Part shown: positions 1 through 9,863 of the stretch, in pieces | How positions within the stretch are numbered: the first letter of the stretch is position 1 | How the letters are laid out: the number at the start of each line of letters is the position of its first letter | From: Escarpia spicata | Taxonomy: Eukaryota > Annelida > Polychaeta > Sabellida > Siboglinidae | DNA: 64,000 nt | Assembly (NCBI GenBank): GCA_963995525.1 | Contig: OZ023206.1 | Coordinates: 5,776,041-5,840,040, forward strand | Direction of reading: 5' to 3' | Notes under the pieces: generated by a model | Database searches by the model: none | Seen by the model: only the letters and a program-made list of their open reading frames with translations | Told to the model about the DNA's origin: nothing | Translations under genes and position numbers: made by a program

Positions 1-1
1 C

Positions 2-892
2 ATTGGTCAAATAGAGCCATACGACGGCAGTAGTGACTTGGAAGCGTAGTTGGAGCGGCTAGAACTGTACTTCGTTGCAAACAATGTTGGTGCAGTGGGC
101 AGCGGCGTGGACGAATCTGTGAGAGAGGCCGCCGACAGGAAGAAAGTGGCTACACTACTCACTCTGGTAGGCCCGGAAACGTATCTTCTTCTTAAAAGTC
201 TCGTCAGTCCTCAAAGACCGGCAGAGTTGTCGTTTGAGCAAATAACTGAGAAACTAAAAAGCCATCTGAAGCCACGTCGGCTTACAGTGGCGGAAAGATT
301 CAAATTCCACCAACGCAACCAGAAAGAGGGCGAAGGGGCCGCCACATTTGCGGCAGAACTCCGGAGGCTCGCATCCACTTGCAACTTCGGGGAATTTCTG
401 GCCGAGGCATTGCGAGACCAGCTCGTGTGCGGCATCAAAAGCGGCAGCACTCGGCGCAAACTACTCAGCGAAGATAGATCGTTCGAGCAGGCAATGCAGA
501 TGGCGCTGGCGCATGAAGTGGCGGACACCGAGGCTAAACAGATAGCCCCCCGACACAGCTTCGACTGCACTAAAAGTACAGTGAGTGTAGTGTCAAACCG
601 GAAAAATATAGAGAAAAGGCCAGTTCTGACCACCGCTAGGCCTACGACACACACGCGTGGCGACGACAAGACAACTCAGAAATTATGCCACCGTTGCAAC
701 GGCAACCACACGCATCAAGGGTGCAAGTTTAAATATGCAACTTGTCATTTCTGTAAAAAGAGAGGTCACATCATGGCGGCATGTCGCAAGAAACGCGGCG
801 AGACTCATCTCGTGAACACCACTCAGGACAGAGCTGAGTACTGTCTGTACAACGTCAAGGGGATCACACGTCACAGCAGCCTATTGAGATAG
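2..892 (+). pseudogene. gag: Gypsy gag (nucleocapsid), 5'-partial, with in-frame stop
   Basis: Gag forms the particle and binds element RNA. The frame is open from the first bases (IEPYDGSSDLEA) but meets TAG at 47-49; the reading then continues in the same frame (LERLELYF) to TAG at 890-892. Near the C-terminus are a degenerate zinc knuckle and a clean CCHC knuckle (C-x2-C-x4-H-x4-C, around 748-789), typical of retrotransposon nucleocapsids. Basic residues surround the knuckles. The stop at 47 sits where related Gag proteins have a sense codon, so this copy would not make full Gag without readthrough. The pol frame overlaps the end of gag by about 55 bases in the -1 frame. An ATG-started short Gag downstream of the stop is possible but unlikely. 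Confidence 0.88.
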
Positions 893-894
893 GA

Positions 895-3800
895 GTGCAC
901 ATGGACGGTAAAGCAGTGAGAATGTTGGTTGACACGGGGGCAAGAGTCTCCATAATCAATGAGGCGACATATCGCGGGTTGCGGTCGCCACCCCCAAAGC
1001 TACAAACAGTGGACATCAGCTTGACCACTTATACGGGTCAGTCTATTCCGGTGCTGGGACAAATAGAGGTCGTCACCGAATACAAACAGCAGTCGGCACA
1101 TGTGCCAATTGTGGTGGTGTCTGGCGCTCGGCAGAATCTCTTGGGCAGAAATCTACTGTCGCAGTTGAAGCTGGACTGGGGCGAGATCATGCTCGTTCGC
1201 GACCTTGACCCGGTGCATGCCGGACTGATGGCGGAAGTGCCAGACGTGTTCGCTGAGGGGCTGGGCAAGCTGAAAGAAATGCAGGTGAAGATCAACGTGA
1301 AAAGCGATGCGATTCCACGTTTCTTCAAGGCCAGACCCATTCCTTATGCCATGAAGGAGAAAGTCGAACATGAAATAGACCTACTGCAACAGGAGGGCAT
1401 CATCGAGCCAGTCCAGTTCTCAGAATTGGCGGCACCGATCGTTCCGGTCCTCAAGTCCAACGGGCAGATAAGGATCTGCGGTGATTACAAGGTCACGATC
1501 AACAAAAGTGTGGTAGAAGACAAATGTCCGCTACCACGGGTTAACGATCTCTACGCCAGTCTGGCGGGAGGAGAGACGTTCACAAAGTTGGACTTGAGCC
1601 ATGCGTATCTTCAACTTCAGCTCGACGAAGGGTCACGTGACTACGTTACGATCAACACGCACAAGGGACTCTTTAGATACACTCGCTTACCGTACGGCAT
1701 ATCGGTGGCGCCATCGATATTCCAGAGAGCTCTCGAGTGTGTCCTGGCTGGCATATCACGGGTATGCATCTTCCTGGACGACATCCTCGTCACGGGGAAA
1801 ACTCGAGATGAACACGTGGCGAATCTCCGGTTGGTCTTAAACCGGCTGGATCAAGCAGGGTTGAAGCTAAACAATAAAAAGTGCGAGTTCTTCAACGAGG
1901 CAGTCGTATACCTGGGCCACAAGATCGATCGAAATGGCCTGCAGCCCACAGACGAAAAGGTCACGGCGATTCAAGATGCGCCTAGCCCAACGAACGTGAA
2001 AGAACTACGTTCGTGGCTTGGCCTGCTCAACTACTATGGACGATTCCTGCGCAACTTGTCGACAACGCTAGCACCTCTGCACATTCTACTCAGAAAAGAG
2101 ACGAAATGGCGATGGGAGAAGGAGCAAGTCAGAGCTTTTCAAGCGGCGAAGGACCTGCTGCAGTCGGAGTCCCTACTGGTGCACTTCGACCCCGACAAAC
2201 CTCTTCTGCTCACATGTGATGCGTCGCCGTACGGGGTGGGCGCAGTCCTGTCGCATCAGATGACGGACGGTTCGGAGCGACCGATCGCGTTCGCATCTAG
2301 GAGCTTGTCGCCTGCGGAAACCAACTACTCGCAACACGACAAGGAAGGTCTCAGTTTGGTGTTCGGGGTGACAAAGTTCCACCAATACCTATACGGTATG
2401 ACCTTCGTTCTCATCACCGATCACCGACCTCTGGTGGGGCTGTTCAACGAGCAACGACCGATACCTCCGCAAGCGTCGGGTCGACTTCAGCGTTGGGCCC
2501 TGACATTGGCAGGTTACGACTACGTCATTCGTCATCGAAGTGGCGATGCGCACGAGAATTGCGATGCTCTATCGCGACTACCCCTACCTACGCAGAACGC
2601 TGAGACGCCTGCTCCTGCGGAGTACATACAGCTCATAGAGCAGCTGGACGACTCGCCGGTGACGTCAACGCACATTCGAAACTGGACACGACGTGATCCA
2701 GTATTGTCGCGAGTTCAACGCTACGTGTTAACAGGCTGGCCTGAGGGCGACCTAACAACACAGCAATACCACAGAGTGCGCGATGAGCTGAGCACGCACG
2801 ATGGATGCGTGATGCGGGGCACCCGAATAATTGTGCCAGAGCCTGGGCAAGCCACGATGCTCCAACTCTTGCACAGCAGCCACAGCAGCGTGGTGAAGAT
2901 GAAGGCGTTAGCGCGGTCATACATCTGGTGGCCAGGCATCGATCTTCAGATTGAACGTATCGCGCAGCACTGTGGTCAGTGCGAGGAAAACATGCGTCAA
3001 CCGACCAGAGCGCCACTTCGACCATGGTTGTTCCCACAGGAACCGTGGTCACGTGTGCATCTAGACTACGCTGGCCCCATCGAGAACAGGATGATCCTCG
3101 TGGTAGTAGACGCCTACTCGAAATGGATCTCCGCGATTGTCGTACGCTCATCGACATCGGAAGTGACAATCGAACAATTGCGGATGTTATTCGCAGAACA
3201 TGGACTACCAGAAACTATCGTTACTGATAATGGCACGTGCTTCACTAGTGCTGAGTTCAGGCAGTTTATGAAAAAGAACTGCATTCAGCACATCACCTCG
3301 CCAGCCTATCACCCATCCTCTAACGGGCTCGCTGAACGGGCAGTACAGCTCGTGAAACGAGGATTGATGAAAATGAAGGACGGTTCGATAGAGACAAGGT
3401 TGGCTCGTTACTTGCTGACCTACCGAGCAACCCCTCACAGCACTACCGGAAGCTCCCCGAGTAAACTGCTGAAGGGGCGGCAGCTGCGAACGCTTCTAGA
3501 CGCGGTGCAACAGAGCGTCGGCAGAAAAGTGCACCAATCGCAGGAGAAGATGACTGATTATTACAACCAGAAATCGAACGAGCGATGCTTCAGTCCAGGC
3601 AATGCGGTTTACGTAAAGAACCACGCTGATCATTCACCCAAATGGATTCCTGCAGTTCTGAAAGAGCTACACAACGACGTGCTGATATCGGAGGCAGCCG
3701 ACGGTCGCCACTTGAGGCGTCATCGCAATCACGTGCGTCTGCGACATGCGGACGCGGAGGACGATACGGTACCAGCAGACATCGCTGCTCCGGCCGTGAT

Positions 3801-3957
3801 CCAACAATCAACCGAACGTGACATTGAGCGTGTAGACGAAACGGCGGAAGCCGCAGCTCCTGTACCTGATGGCAGCGGCGTCCACTCGCCAGTAACGCAG
3901 TCGGCTGTTCGCAGATCGGAGAGAATCCGGAAAGCTCCAGACCGATTATCTCTCTAG
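895..3957 (+). CDS. pol: Gypsy pol: protease, reverse transcriptase, RNase H, integrase
   Basis: The reading frame is uninterrupted for 1020 codons. The aspartic protease motif DTGA is at residues 13-16. RT follows, with the palm motif FLDD at residues 293-296 (F in place of the usual Y). RNase H-like sequence starts near the TCDASPYGVGA block at residues 440-450. Integrase has an HHCC zinc-binding region (LLHSSH ... CGQC) and a complete DDE triad that I place at D724, D778 and E814, the last two 35 residues apart as in active enzymes. The C-terminal part (FSPGNAVYVK) resembles a GPY/F-type module. The frame is open upstream to 838, so the GTG at 895 is not a real start: Pol would be made as a Gag-Pol fusion by -1 frameshifting, or the frame change is a mutation. 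All catalytic residues look intact, so this could be a young copy. Confidence 0.95.
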   Translation: MHMDGKAVRMLVDTGARVSIINEATYRGLRSPPPKLQTVDISLTTYTGQSIPVLGQIEVVTEYKQQSAHVPIVVVSGARQNLLGRNLLSQLKLDWGEIMLVRDLDPVHAGLMAEVPDVFAEGLGKLKEMQVKINVKSDAIPRFFKARPIPYAMKEKVEHEIDLLQQEGIIEPVQFSELAAPIVPVLKSNGQIRICGDYKVTINKSVVEDKCPLPRVNDLYASLAGGETFTKLDLSHAYLQLQLDEGSRDYVTINTHKGLFRYTRLPYGISVAPSIFQRALECVLAGISRVCIFLDDILVTGKTRDEHVANLRLVLNRLDQAGLKLNNKKCEFFNEAVVYLGHKIDRNGLQPTDEKVTAIQDAPSPTNVKELRSWLGLLNYYGRFLRNLSTTLAPLHILLRKETKWRWEKEQVRAFQAAKDLLQSESLLVHFDPDKPLLLTCDASPYGVGAVLSHQMTDGSERPIAFASRSLSPAETNYSQHDKEGLSLVFGVTKFHQYLYGMTFVLITDHRPLVGLFNEQRPIPPQASGRLQRWALTLAGYDYVIRHRSGDAHENCDALSRLPLPTQNAETPAPAEYIQLIEQLDDSPVTSTHIRNWTRRDPVLSRVQRYVLTGWPEGDLTTQQYHRVRDELSTHDGCVMRGTRIIVPEPGQATMLQLLHSSHSSVVKMKALARSYIWWPGIDLQIERIAQHCGQCEENMRQPTRAPLRPWLFPQEPWSRVHLDYAGPIENRMILVVVDAYSKWISAIVVRSSTSEVTIEQLRMLFAEHGLPETIVTDNGTCFTSAEFRQFMKKNCIQHITSPAYHPSSNGLAERAVQLVKRGLMKMKDGSIETRLARYLLTYRATPHSTTGSSPSKLLKGRQLRTLLDAVQQSVGRKVHQSQEKMTDYYNQKSNERCFSPGNAVYVKNHADHSPKWIPAVLKELHNDVLISEAADGRHLRRHRNHVRLRHADAEDDTVPADIAAPAVIQQSTERDIERVDETAEAAAPVPDGSGVHSPVTQSAVRRSERIRKAPDRLSL

Positions 3958-4448
3958 AACTGTCTTGTACCACTGGGCATAATAATCCCTGGTACGACAG
4001 CGTATTCTTTGTCTGGTTTTTCTTCAGATTGTAATGTATGTGACAGACACTTGTGCAAATACTATACACAGCTTATACACAACGCATTTGTGTGACATGG
4101 ACTATCGCTGTCTGTCTGTCTGTCTGTCTGTCTGTGTGTCGCGGTAATACGAAATAAACATGTGCACCACTGTCACTTGATAATTACATCTATAGTTATA
4201 CTAGAACATAACATCAGAAGGGTGAGTTAAGATTCCATTGTGCACATCAGAAGGGTGAGTTACACTAATGAAATCCGGTTGTCTTCCGATATACCAAATG
4301 GTTTTCTTACCCACTTGGCGTCTGGGTCTTTGCTCTGGATGGAAATCTTCTCAAGGACACATCAAGTCATGCACACGTCTAACTCACTATGACGATTAAT
4401 TTGTACGTTCAATGATAGGCGACTTTTCGGTTGTTGATTCCGATGAAG
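3958..4448. other. Post-pol non-coding region with (CTGT)n and a 19-bp direct repeat
   Basis: No gene is visible. The stretch should contain the Gypsy 3' UTR and LTR and the end of a BCAT intron. It holds a (CTGT)n tract at about 4107-4139, a possible poly(A) signal AATAAA at 4153-4158, and a 19-base direct repeat (acatcagaagggtgagtta) at 4211-4229 and 4244-4262, 33 bases apart. LTR borders could not be assigned. Confidence 0.5.
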
Positions 4449-4567
4449 GTTTTCTTGTACGTGATCACGTGTCCGATGGAGACAGACGTCACGTCCGTGT
4501 CGCTGCTGGCTGAGGCGCGCTACATCCGGGTTACTGACGGAATCTGGGGCTGTACCAAGATGGGCGC
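4449..4567 (+). pseudogene. BCAT: BCAT exon A (contains PLP-lysine region)
   Basis: It encodes VFLYVITCP ... VSLLAEARYIR ... GCTKMGA, matching the family block in which a V-I-x-x-P strand is followed by P-V-S-L-x-A and, near the end, the Lys that forms the Schiff base with PLP. It is about six residues shorter than the family between CP and VSL. The acceptor is the AG at 4447-4448 after a T-rich stretch and the donor is gtacgt at 4568. It ends with two bases of a codon that exon B completes as Ala. Confidence 0.8.
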
Positions 4568-5203
4568 GTACGTATGTTGCGTAATTTCAAATCCCAACTT
4601 ACAATGCACGCATCATGCTGATTATAATAGGTGTTGCTACGCAATAAAACGACTCTAATGCCGTGTTCACAGAAACTTGTTTGGAGCCTAATCAAAAACT
4701 TTCATTCATTTGATCAGTCTATAACGTGCAGTTGTTCGCAACGCCATGCGACTTTTCTATAGACGTCCGATCGGTTTGGTGCAATACAACTTCGCTCCTT
4801 GATTTATTAATCTCAAGTAACGAGATATATTCTTAGTCTCGGTGAAACCTGACTCGGATCACGTAGTACTGTTGCCCGCATTGCCAGAATATTTATGATG
4901 AAGAGGTGAATGTTTTAATGATTTTAAAATACGTCTCTGAACAATGTTAAATACGAATATACTTAAATTACCATGTGTTTATTTTGTGCACAGTGTCCTA
5001 TTTTCATATGAAACATGTTGTAAGCAAATGTTTCATCATGACAATTATGTGTCTTTTCTCAACTGTTATACAATTGTTGTTTGCTTGCTGGAGACCAATA
5101 ATAAGATGGGTATATGATTGTAAACAGAAACTAATAGAACTGGATTCATAAAAATAGGACACTCAAAACCGAGCCTTTATTATGAAGACAGACTCTGTTG
5201 CAG

Positions 5204-5349
5204 ACATTACGCTGGCGCCATTATATTGCAACAGGAAGCGGCTGTCAAATACGGCTGCCACGAGGTGCTGTGGCTGCACGGTCCACAGCGCCATCTAACG
5301 CAGGCTGGCGACATGAACATATTCGTGCTTTGGACCAACACAGAAGGAA
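5204..5349 (+). pseudogene. BCAT: BCAT exon B
   Basis: After the acceptor ttgcag the exon reads HYAGAIILQQEAA, then YGCHEVLWLHGP and GDMNIFVLWTNTEG. These match the family blocks usually written Q-V-L-W-L-x-G and G-T-M-N-I-F. The donor is gtgagt at 5350. One leftover base is completed by the first two bases of exon C. The exon is 146 bases with no stop in frame, and this is the best-preserved exon of the five. Confidence 0.87.
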
Positions 5350-5648
5350 GTGAGTTCAATAAATAAACGCGCAAGCTTGTCATCTGCGAACGAGTGTCGG
5401 TAATTGCCCGTGTAGGATACAATCCACCTAACCCGGACTCCGCACCTATTCACATATCTCAACGATGCGTTAATATTGAACTGCCGAACTTTGTACTTAC
5501 GGCTACCGGTGTAAAATAGTCCAGGTTATGTTGGTAAAATGCGCTTTGATAATGTAAAAGTTTAGAAGTGTTCAAGATGGAAGCTTTAACAGCGAAAACG
5601 TATTTGTGTGGGTGCACGAGCCCGTACCACAAAACGAAAATCAGCGTT

Positions 5649-5649
<1 letters not shown>

Positions 5650-5738
<89 letters not shown>

Positions 5739-5784
5739 GTGTGTGTGTGTGTGTGGATGTGTGTGGGTGTGTGTGTATTTATAT
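5650..5784 (+). repeat. (GT)n microsatellite
   Basis: A nearly pure GT tract of roughly 130 bases lies in the BCAT intron between exons B and C. It degrades at the right edge into GTGC/GCGC. Open frames across it are an artefact of the two-base period. The rest of the intron (5350-5887) shows nothing else recognisable. Confidence 0.97.
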
Positions 5785-5887
5785 GTCTGTACGCGTGCTT
5801 GCGTGCGTGAGTGCGCGCGCGCGCGTACTACATAGCATATCATCAGTGTAAAGTGATTGAATTGAATGTGTAGGCTGGTTTTGACAG

Positions 5888-5998
5888 AGAGGGAACTGGT
5901 GACACCATCTGCGTCCAGTGGCGTCATTCTACCGTACGTACGCACAATCATTGGATGGATCACGACACAGCAGTCTCCTCCAGTTAGCTCGGGTCTGG
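5888..5998 (+). pseudogene. BCAT: BCAT exon C, frameshifted
   Basis: The exon opens after ttttgacag and completes exon B's codon to give K-R-E-L-V-T-P, then SASSGVILP, matching the family's E-L-x-T-P-P-L-D-G-x-I-L-P-G. After that Pro (5934) come about 19 bases more than the family has, six extra codons and one extra base, and the conserved continuation RHSSLLQLARVW appears in the next frame. The donor is gtacgt at 5999. Exon D continues in phase with the second frame, so the shift lies inside this exon. Confidence 0.83.
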
Positions 5999-6720
5999 GT
6001 ACGTACAGACGTTGTGAGTGCGCATGCGTCAGGTGTAGTTGATTCTTGTTTTATGCTCATATGTTTATTGTTAAAAACACAAATTATAAAGACTGTCATC
6101 ATTCCAAATTTAAATACAAGCATTTGTAGCATCATCACAATACGTACATATCAATACATTTGCGATCAAGTAGTCCAAAGTTATAGTTCACTAAATTATA
6201 TTGCCTAACAATCAACACAAACTTTAAAATCAAAATGGCGGATTTGTAAACAATAAGCAGAGCGCGCCAAACCAAAATCGCCCCCACAGCAACTCAAATA
6301 ATTGACGCACTCTTACAAAATAAATGCACATTACCTTGAGTCATTAAATATTAGTTATACCAGTCACATAAACTAGGCATTATCGAAATAGCTCTAGATT
6401 AGAAACATCTATGTAAGGAATAATATCCCCCCCCCCCCTCTGTTTTATCATCTCCTGAACTTACTAACAGGCCCTCCTTCGGGTGTACAACTGTCACGTA
6501 CCCCTGTGTTTTAAAATACCCTGAGTCCTGAGTCGGCCCAGGACATAAACTTACTAATATTCATATACCCTACCATCTACCTGTTTGTGTTTGCACCAGC
6601 CCAAACCCTGCACTTGCACTGTTTTAAAACAGCTTAGTTTTATTTACTTTTATTCTACTTAAATGCGACTTTAGCTAATCCAAAGGCAGTATATTTCGCA
6701 ATTAACTCCATGGCCTCGAC
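5999..6720. other. BCAT intron / LINE 1 5' region, no gene
   Basis: No coding signal. A poly-C run of about 12 lies near 6428-6440. The stretch from roughly 6440 to 6720 probably belongs to the 5' UTR of LINE 1, but the insertion edge is not definable without a second copy. Confidence 0.4.
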
Positions 6721-8394
6721 ATGAAGTTCACACTGCTCATAGCCCTGTGCCTTGTTGCTGCAAACATGCATAGATACCTCTACCAAAACTCCATAATTGA
6801 GGATGACCTCCCAACATTTTCAACAATGCTGACAAGAAAGCTGCCATCCTTTCCTAAATTCACAGTTACAAAGAAAAACAAGATGATGCCAACTAAACCT
6901 CACAGCCTGTCCTTACAGTATATTTGTGGACTACTAGTCCAAGCAGGGGACCTTCATCCAAACCCTGGCCCCATGTCAACCTCCACTCCAGACTTCTCAT
7001 GTGGCACCTGCAGTCATGAGGTACATGAACATCACCATGCCATCCAATGTGATGAATGTGACTGCTGGTACCACACCTCGTGTGTCCAAATAAATTATAC
7101 CACATATGAACAATTAAAGCACAACAGTGTCCTATGGTTTTGCTCTTGCTGTGGGCTCCCAAACTATTCCAGATGTCTATTCTCAAGCAACATAACCACA
7201 TCAAACCAATACTCAGTTCTGCAGTCTCTTTCAGACAGCAGTAACTATACAAATAGCATGGATGACCAAAACCCTACATTTGCACCTAATCCAGCAAATA
7301 CATCTACCCCCGACCGAGCAAAAGCTAAAACAAAATCTAAGCTAAAAGCCATGCTGATCAACTGCAACAGTGTCAAGAGCACAGCCAAAGTATCCCAACT
7401 TCAGGCAACAATAAATTCAACAAACTCTGACATACTCTTCCTAGTGGAAAACAAACTTGATTCAAGCATCCCCACATATTCTTTTCTCCCCACAAACTAT
7501 GAAGCAATCAGAAAGGAACACAACACTCATGGAGGTGGTGTTCTAGTAGCACTGAGAAATGACATCATTGCAGACCCCCGAGATAAACTGAATACTACAT
7601 GTGAAATAGTCTGGACTAAACTACACTTCTTTCATAACAAAGCCATCTATTTGGCATCCTACTACAGACCCCCAAATGATCATACAACATCCCTGGAAGC
7701 CCTACATGAATCCCTGGCTATCCTCTACCGTGGCTGCAAACTTCCTCTATCAGTTATAATCGCCGGGGACCTAAACCTACCAGACATCAACTGGGAAAAC
7801 CTCTGTACAACAAACCAACAGACAGCAACAAAACACAACAAACTACTTGAAATAGTCAGTGAATATGGTTGAACAAATATGATAAATGAACCGACCCGAC
7901 TAGACTCTGGTAATATCCTTGACCTTGTACTTACATCAAACCCCGCCCTTATATCTAGCGTAAACACAGTGACCGGCATGAGCGATCACGAAGCTGTTCT
8001 CTTTCACATTAATATGAACCCAATGAAGAAAACCAAACCTCCACACAAAGTGTACAACTTTAAGTCTGCTAACTGGGAAGCCCTCAGATCAAACTGTACC
8101 CTTCTTGCTCAAAAGTACTTTGCTCGAAATCCTGATAACCTAGACATTGATACAAATTGGAACTTTTTTCACCAAAACTACACTCAACTGATAGAACAAT
8201 CTATCCCTAGCCGCATGACAAAATCAAAACCGCATTTACCCTGGATCACAAAAAACATAATTAGTCTACAAAGAAAACGGGACAAAACTCGTGCTAATGC
8301 AAAGAAAACAAAGAAAAACAAACACTGGGAACACTTCAAGAACCTAAGAAGTCAACAAAGAAATAACCAAATCCTACAACAGCTACATCAGTAA
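6721..8394 (+). pseudogene. LINE 1 ORF, N-terminal half: leader, 2A-like motif, zinc finger, endonuclease
   Basis: The ATG at 6721 starts a hydrophobic, signal-peptide-like stretch (MKFTLLIALCLVAA). At residues 75-84 is AGDLHPNPGP, which fits the D-x-x-x-N-P-G-P core of 2A-like sequences but with H where efficient 2As have E. A Cys/His-rich PHD-like finger spans about residues 95-145 (CGTCSHEVHEH ... CDECDCWYHTSC ... CSCC). The AP-endonuclease domain keeps its E (VENKLD), the D and N of AGDLNLP, and the SDHEAV motif. TGA at 7870-7872 interrupts the frame, which then continues without shift to 8394; a frameshift near 8345 moves the downstream sequence to the next frame. The EN cuts target DNA to prime reverse transcription. 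Confidence 0.85.
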
Positions 8395-9863
8395 CATCAC
8401 AGGTGAAAGCCTCACCACAAACCCTAAGCGATTCTGGTCCTTCATTAAACAAACAAAAACTGAAAACCTTGGCATCCCAACACTAAAAGCAAACGGCAAG
8501 ATGCAGACAACTGATCACGACAAAGCAAACACACTAAATGACCACTTCAAATCAGTTTTCACCAAAGAACAACTTCCTATCCCAACTAAAGGCCCATCAT
8601 CATTCCCTTCAATCGAAACACTTAAAATCGGAATAAATGGCATCATAAAACAGCTTGAAGCTCTAACACCAAACAAAGCTTCAGGACCAGATGAAATCCC
8701 AGCAAAAGTATTAAAGGAGACTGCCATCTACAATAATACAACACATATTCCAGCAATCATACACCTCCAGCAAACTCCCACAAACCTGGACCACAACTCT
8801 TGTCACCCCAGTATACAAGAAAGGCAGCAAAAGTGATCCCGTAAACTATAGGCCAATTTCCCTGTCAAGCATTCCGTGCAAGGTGATGGAGCATATCGTT
8901 TTTAGTCACATGTGGAAACACCTCAGTGCTAACAACGTTATCCTCCATCACCAGCCTGGATTCCGAACTGGACTATCCTGCCAAACACAGCTTGTGGAAG
9001 CAGTCCATGACTGGGCTTCCTCTATGAACGACCAGAAACAAATAGACGTCATCCTCCTCGATTTTTCCAAAGCTTTCGACAAGGTTCCCACAAACGACTT
9101 CTCAATAAATTAAACTACTACGGTATCACAGGTCACACACTACAATGGATAACGTCATTTCTATCAAACCGCACCCAGATTGTATCAATAAATGGTTCCC
9201 ACTCAGCTCCTCCTCTTCCTACTGTACATAAATGACATTACCAATTCAATCAACTCAACTATTAGACTCTTTGCCGATGACTCGATCCTATACAGAGAAA
9301 TCCAAACACCTGCAGACCATAACATCCTTCAAACAGACCTAAACAAACTAGCCGACTGGACAGACAAGTGGCAAATGAACTTCAATATCCCAAAGTGTCA
9401 ACTTCTCAGAATTACCCATAAACGCAAACCAAGCCTCTTCACTTACATCATCTCAAACCAACCAGTTTCCCAAGACGATTCACACCCCTATCTTGGCATC
9501 ACAATAGATTCCAAACTGTCGTGGACAAAGCATGTTAACACCACTGCATCTCAATCTGCTAGAACACTTGGCCTCCTTAAACGCTCTCTCCACCCTGCAA
9601 CATCTGAAGTTAAGGAAACAGCCTACAATATGTTAGTAAGGCCAAAATTAGAGTACGGAGCTGTAGCCTGGAATCCCTATACACAAAATAGCATTGATAC
9701 CCTTGAAAAAATCCAAAGAAGCGCAGCTAGATTTACTTTAAATGACCACCGCCGCACAACAAGCGTAACCAGCCTCATAAATAAACTTGGTTGGCAAGCT
9801 CTAGAAAGAAGACGATTACAACACCAACTTACCTTCTTCTACAAAATAAAACACAACCTCCTG
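8395..9863 (+). pseudogene. LINE 1 ORF, reverse transcriptase part, multiply frameshifted
   Basis: RT fragments lie in successive frames: the SGPDEIPAKVLK block (about 8680), the VNYRPISLSSIPCKVME block (about 8840), motif A ILLDFSKAFDKVP (about 9050), motif C LFADDSILY (about 9270), and the thumb region ending ERRRLQHQLTFFYKIKHN just before the array. Frame changes occur near 8730 and at a C run near 9085. The conserved motif B between the strand ending GSHSAP and LLFLLYINDI is missing, a deletion of some tens of bases near 9205-9215. No active RT can be made. Confidence 0.85.

Larger units (their letters stand above)
1..4200 (+). mobile_element. Ty3/Gypsy LTR retrotransposon, 5' end outside window
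   Basis: The segment carries gag followed by a full protease-RT-RNaseH-integrase polyprotein in the Ty3/Gypsy order, so the class is certain. The RT block resembles the Mag/SURL lineage, which is an inference from the general sequence pattern. The 5' LTR, primer-binding site and start of gag lie left of the window. I could not delimit the 3' LTR: no clear polypurine tract precedes a TG in the sequence after pol. The element lies upstream of the BCAT exons, where earlier BCAT exons would be expected. Confidence 0.93.

Noticed and set aside
6721..6765. Signal peptide of a secreted host protein
   Set aside because: The frame continues directly into the LINE zinc finger and endonuclease, so the hydrophobic start belongs to the LINE leader.
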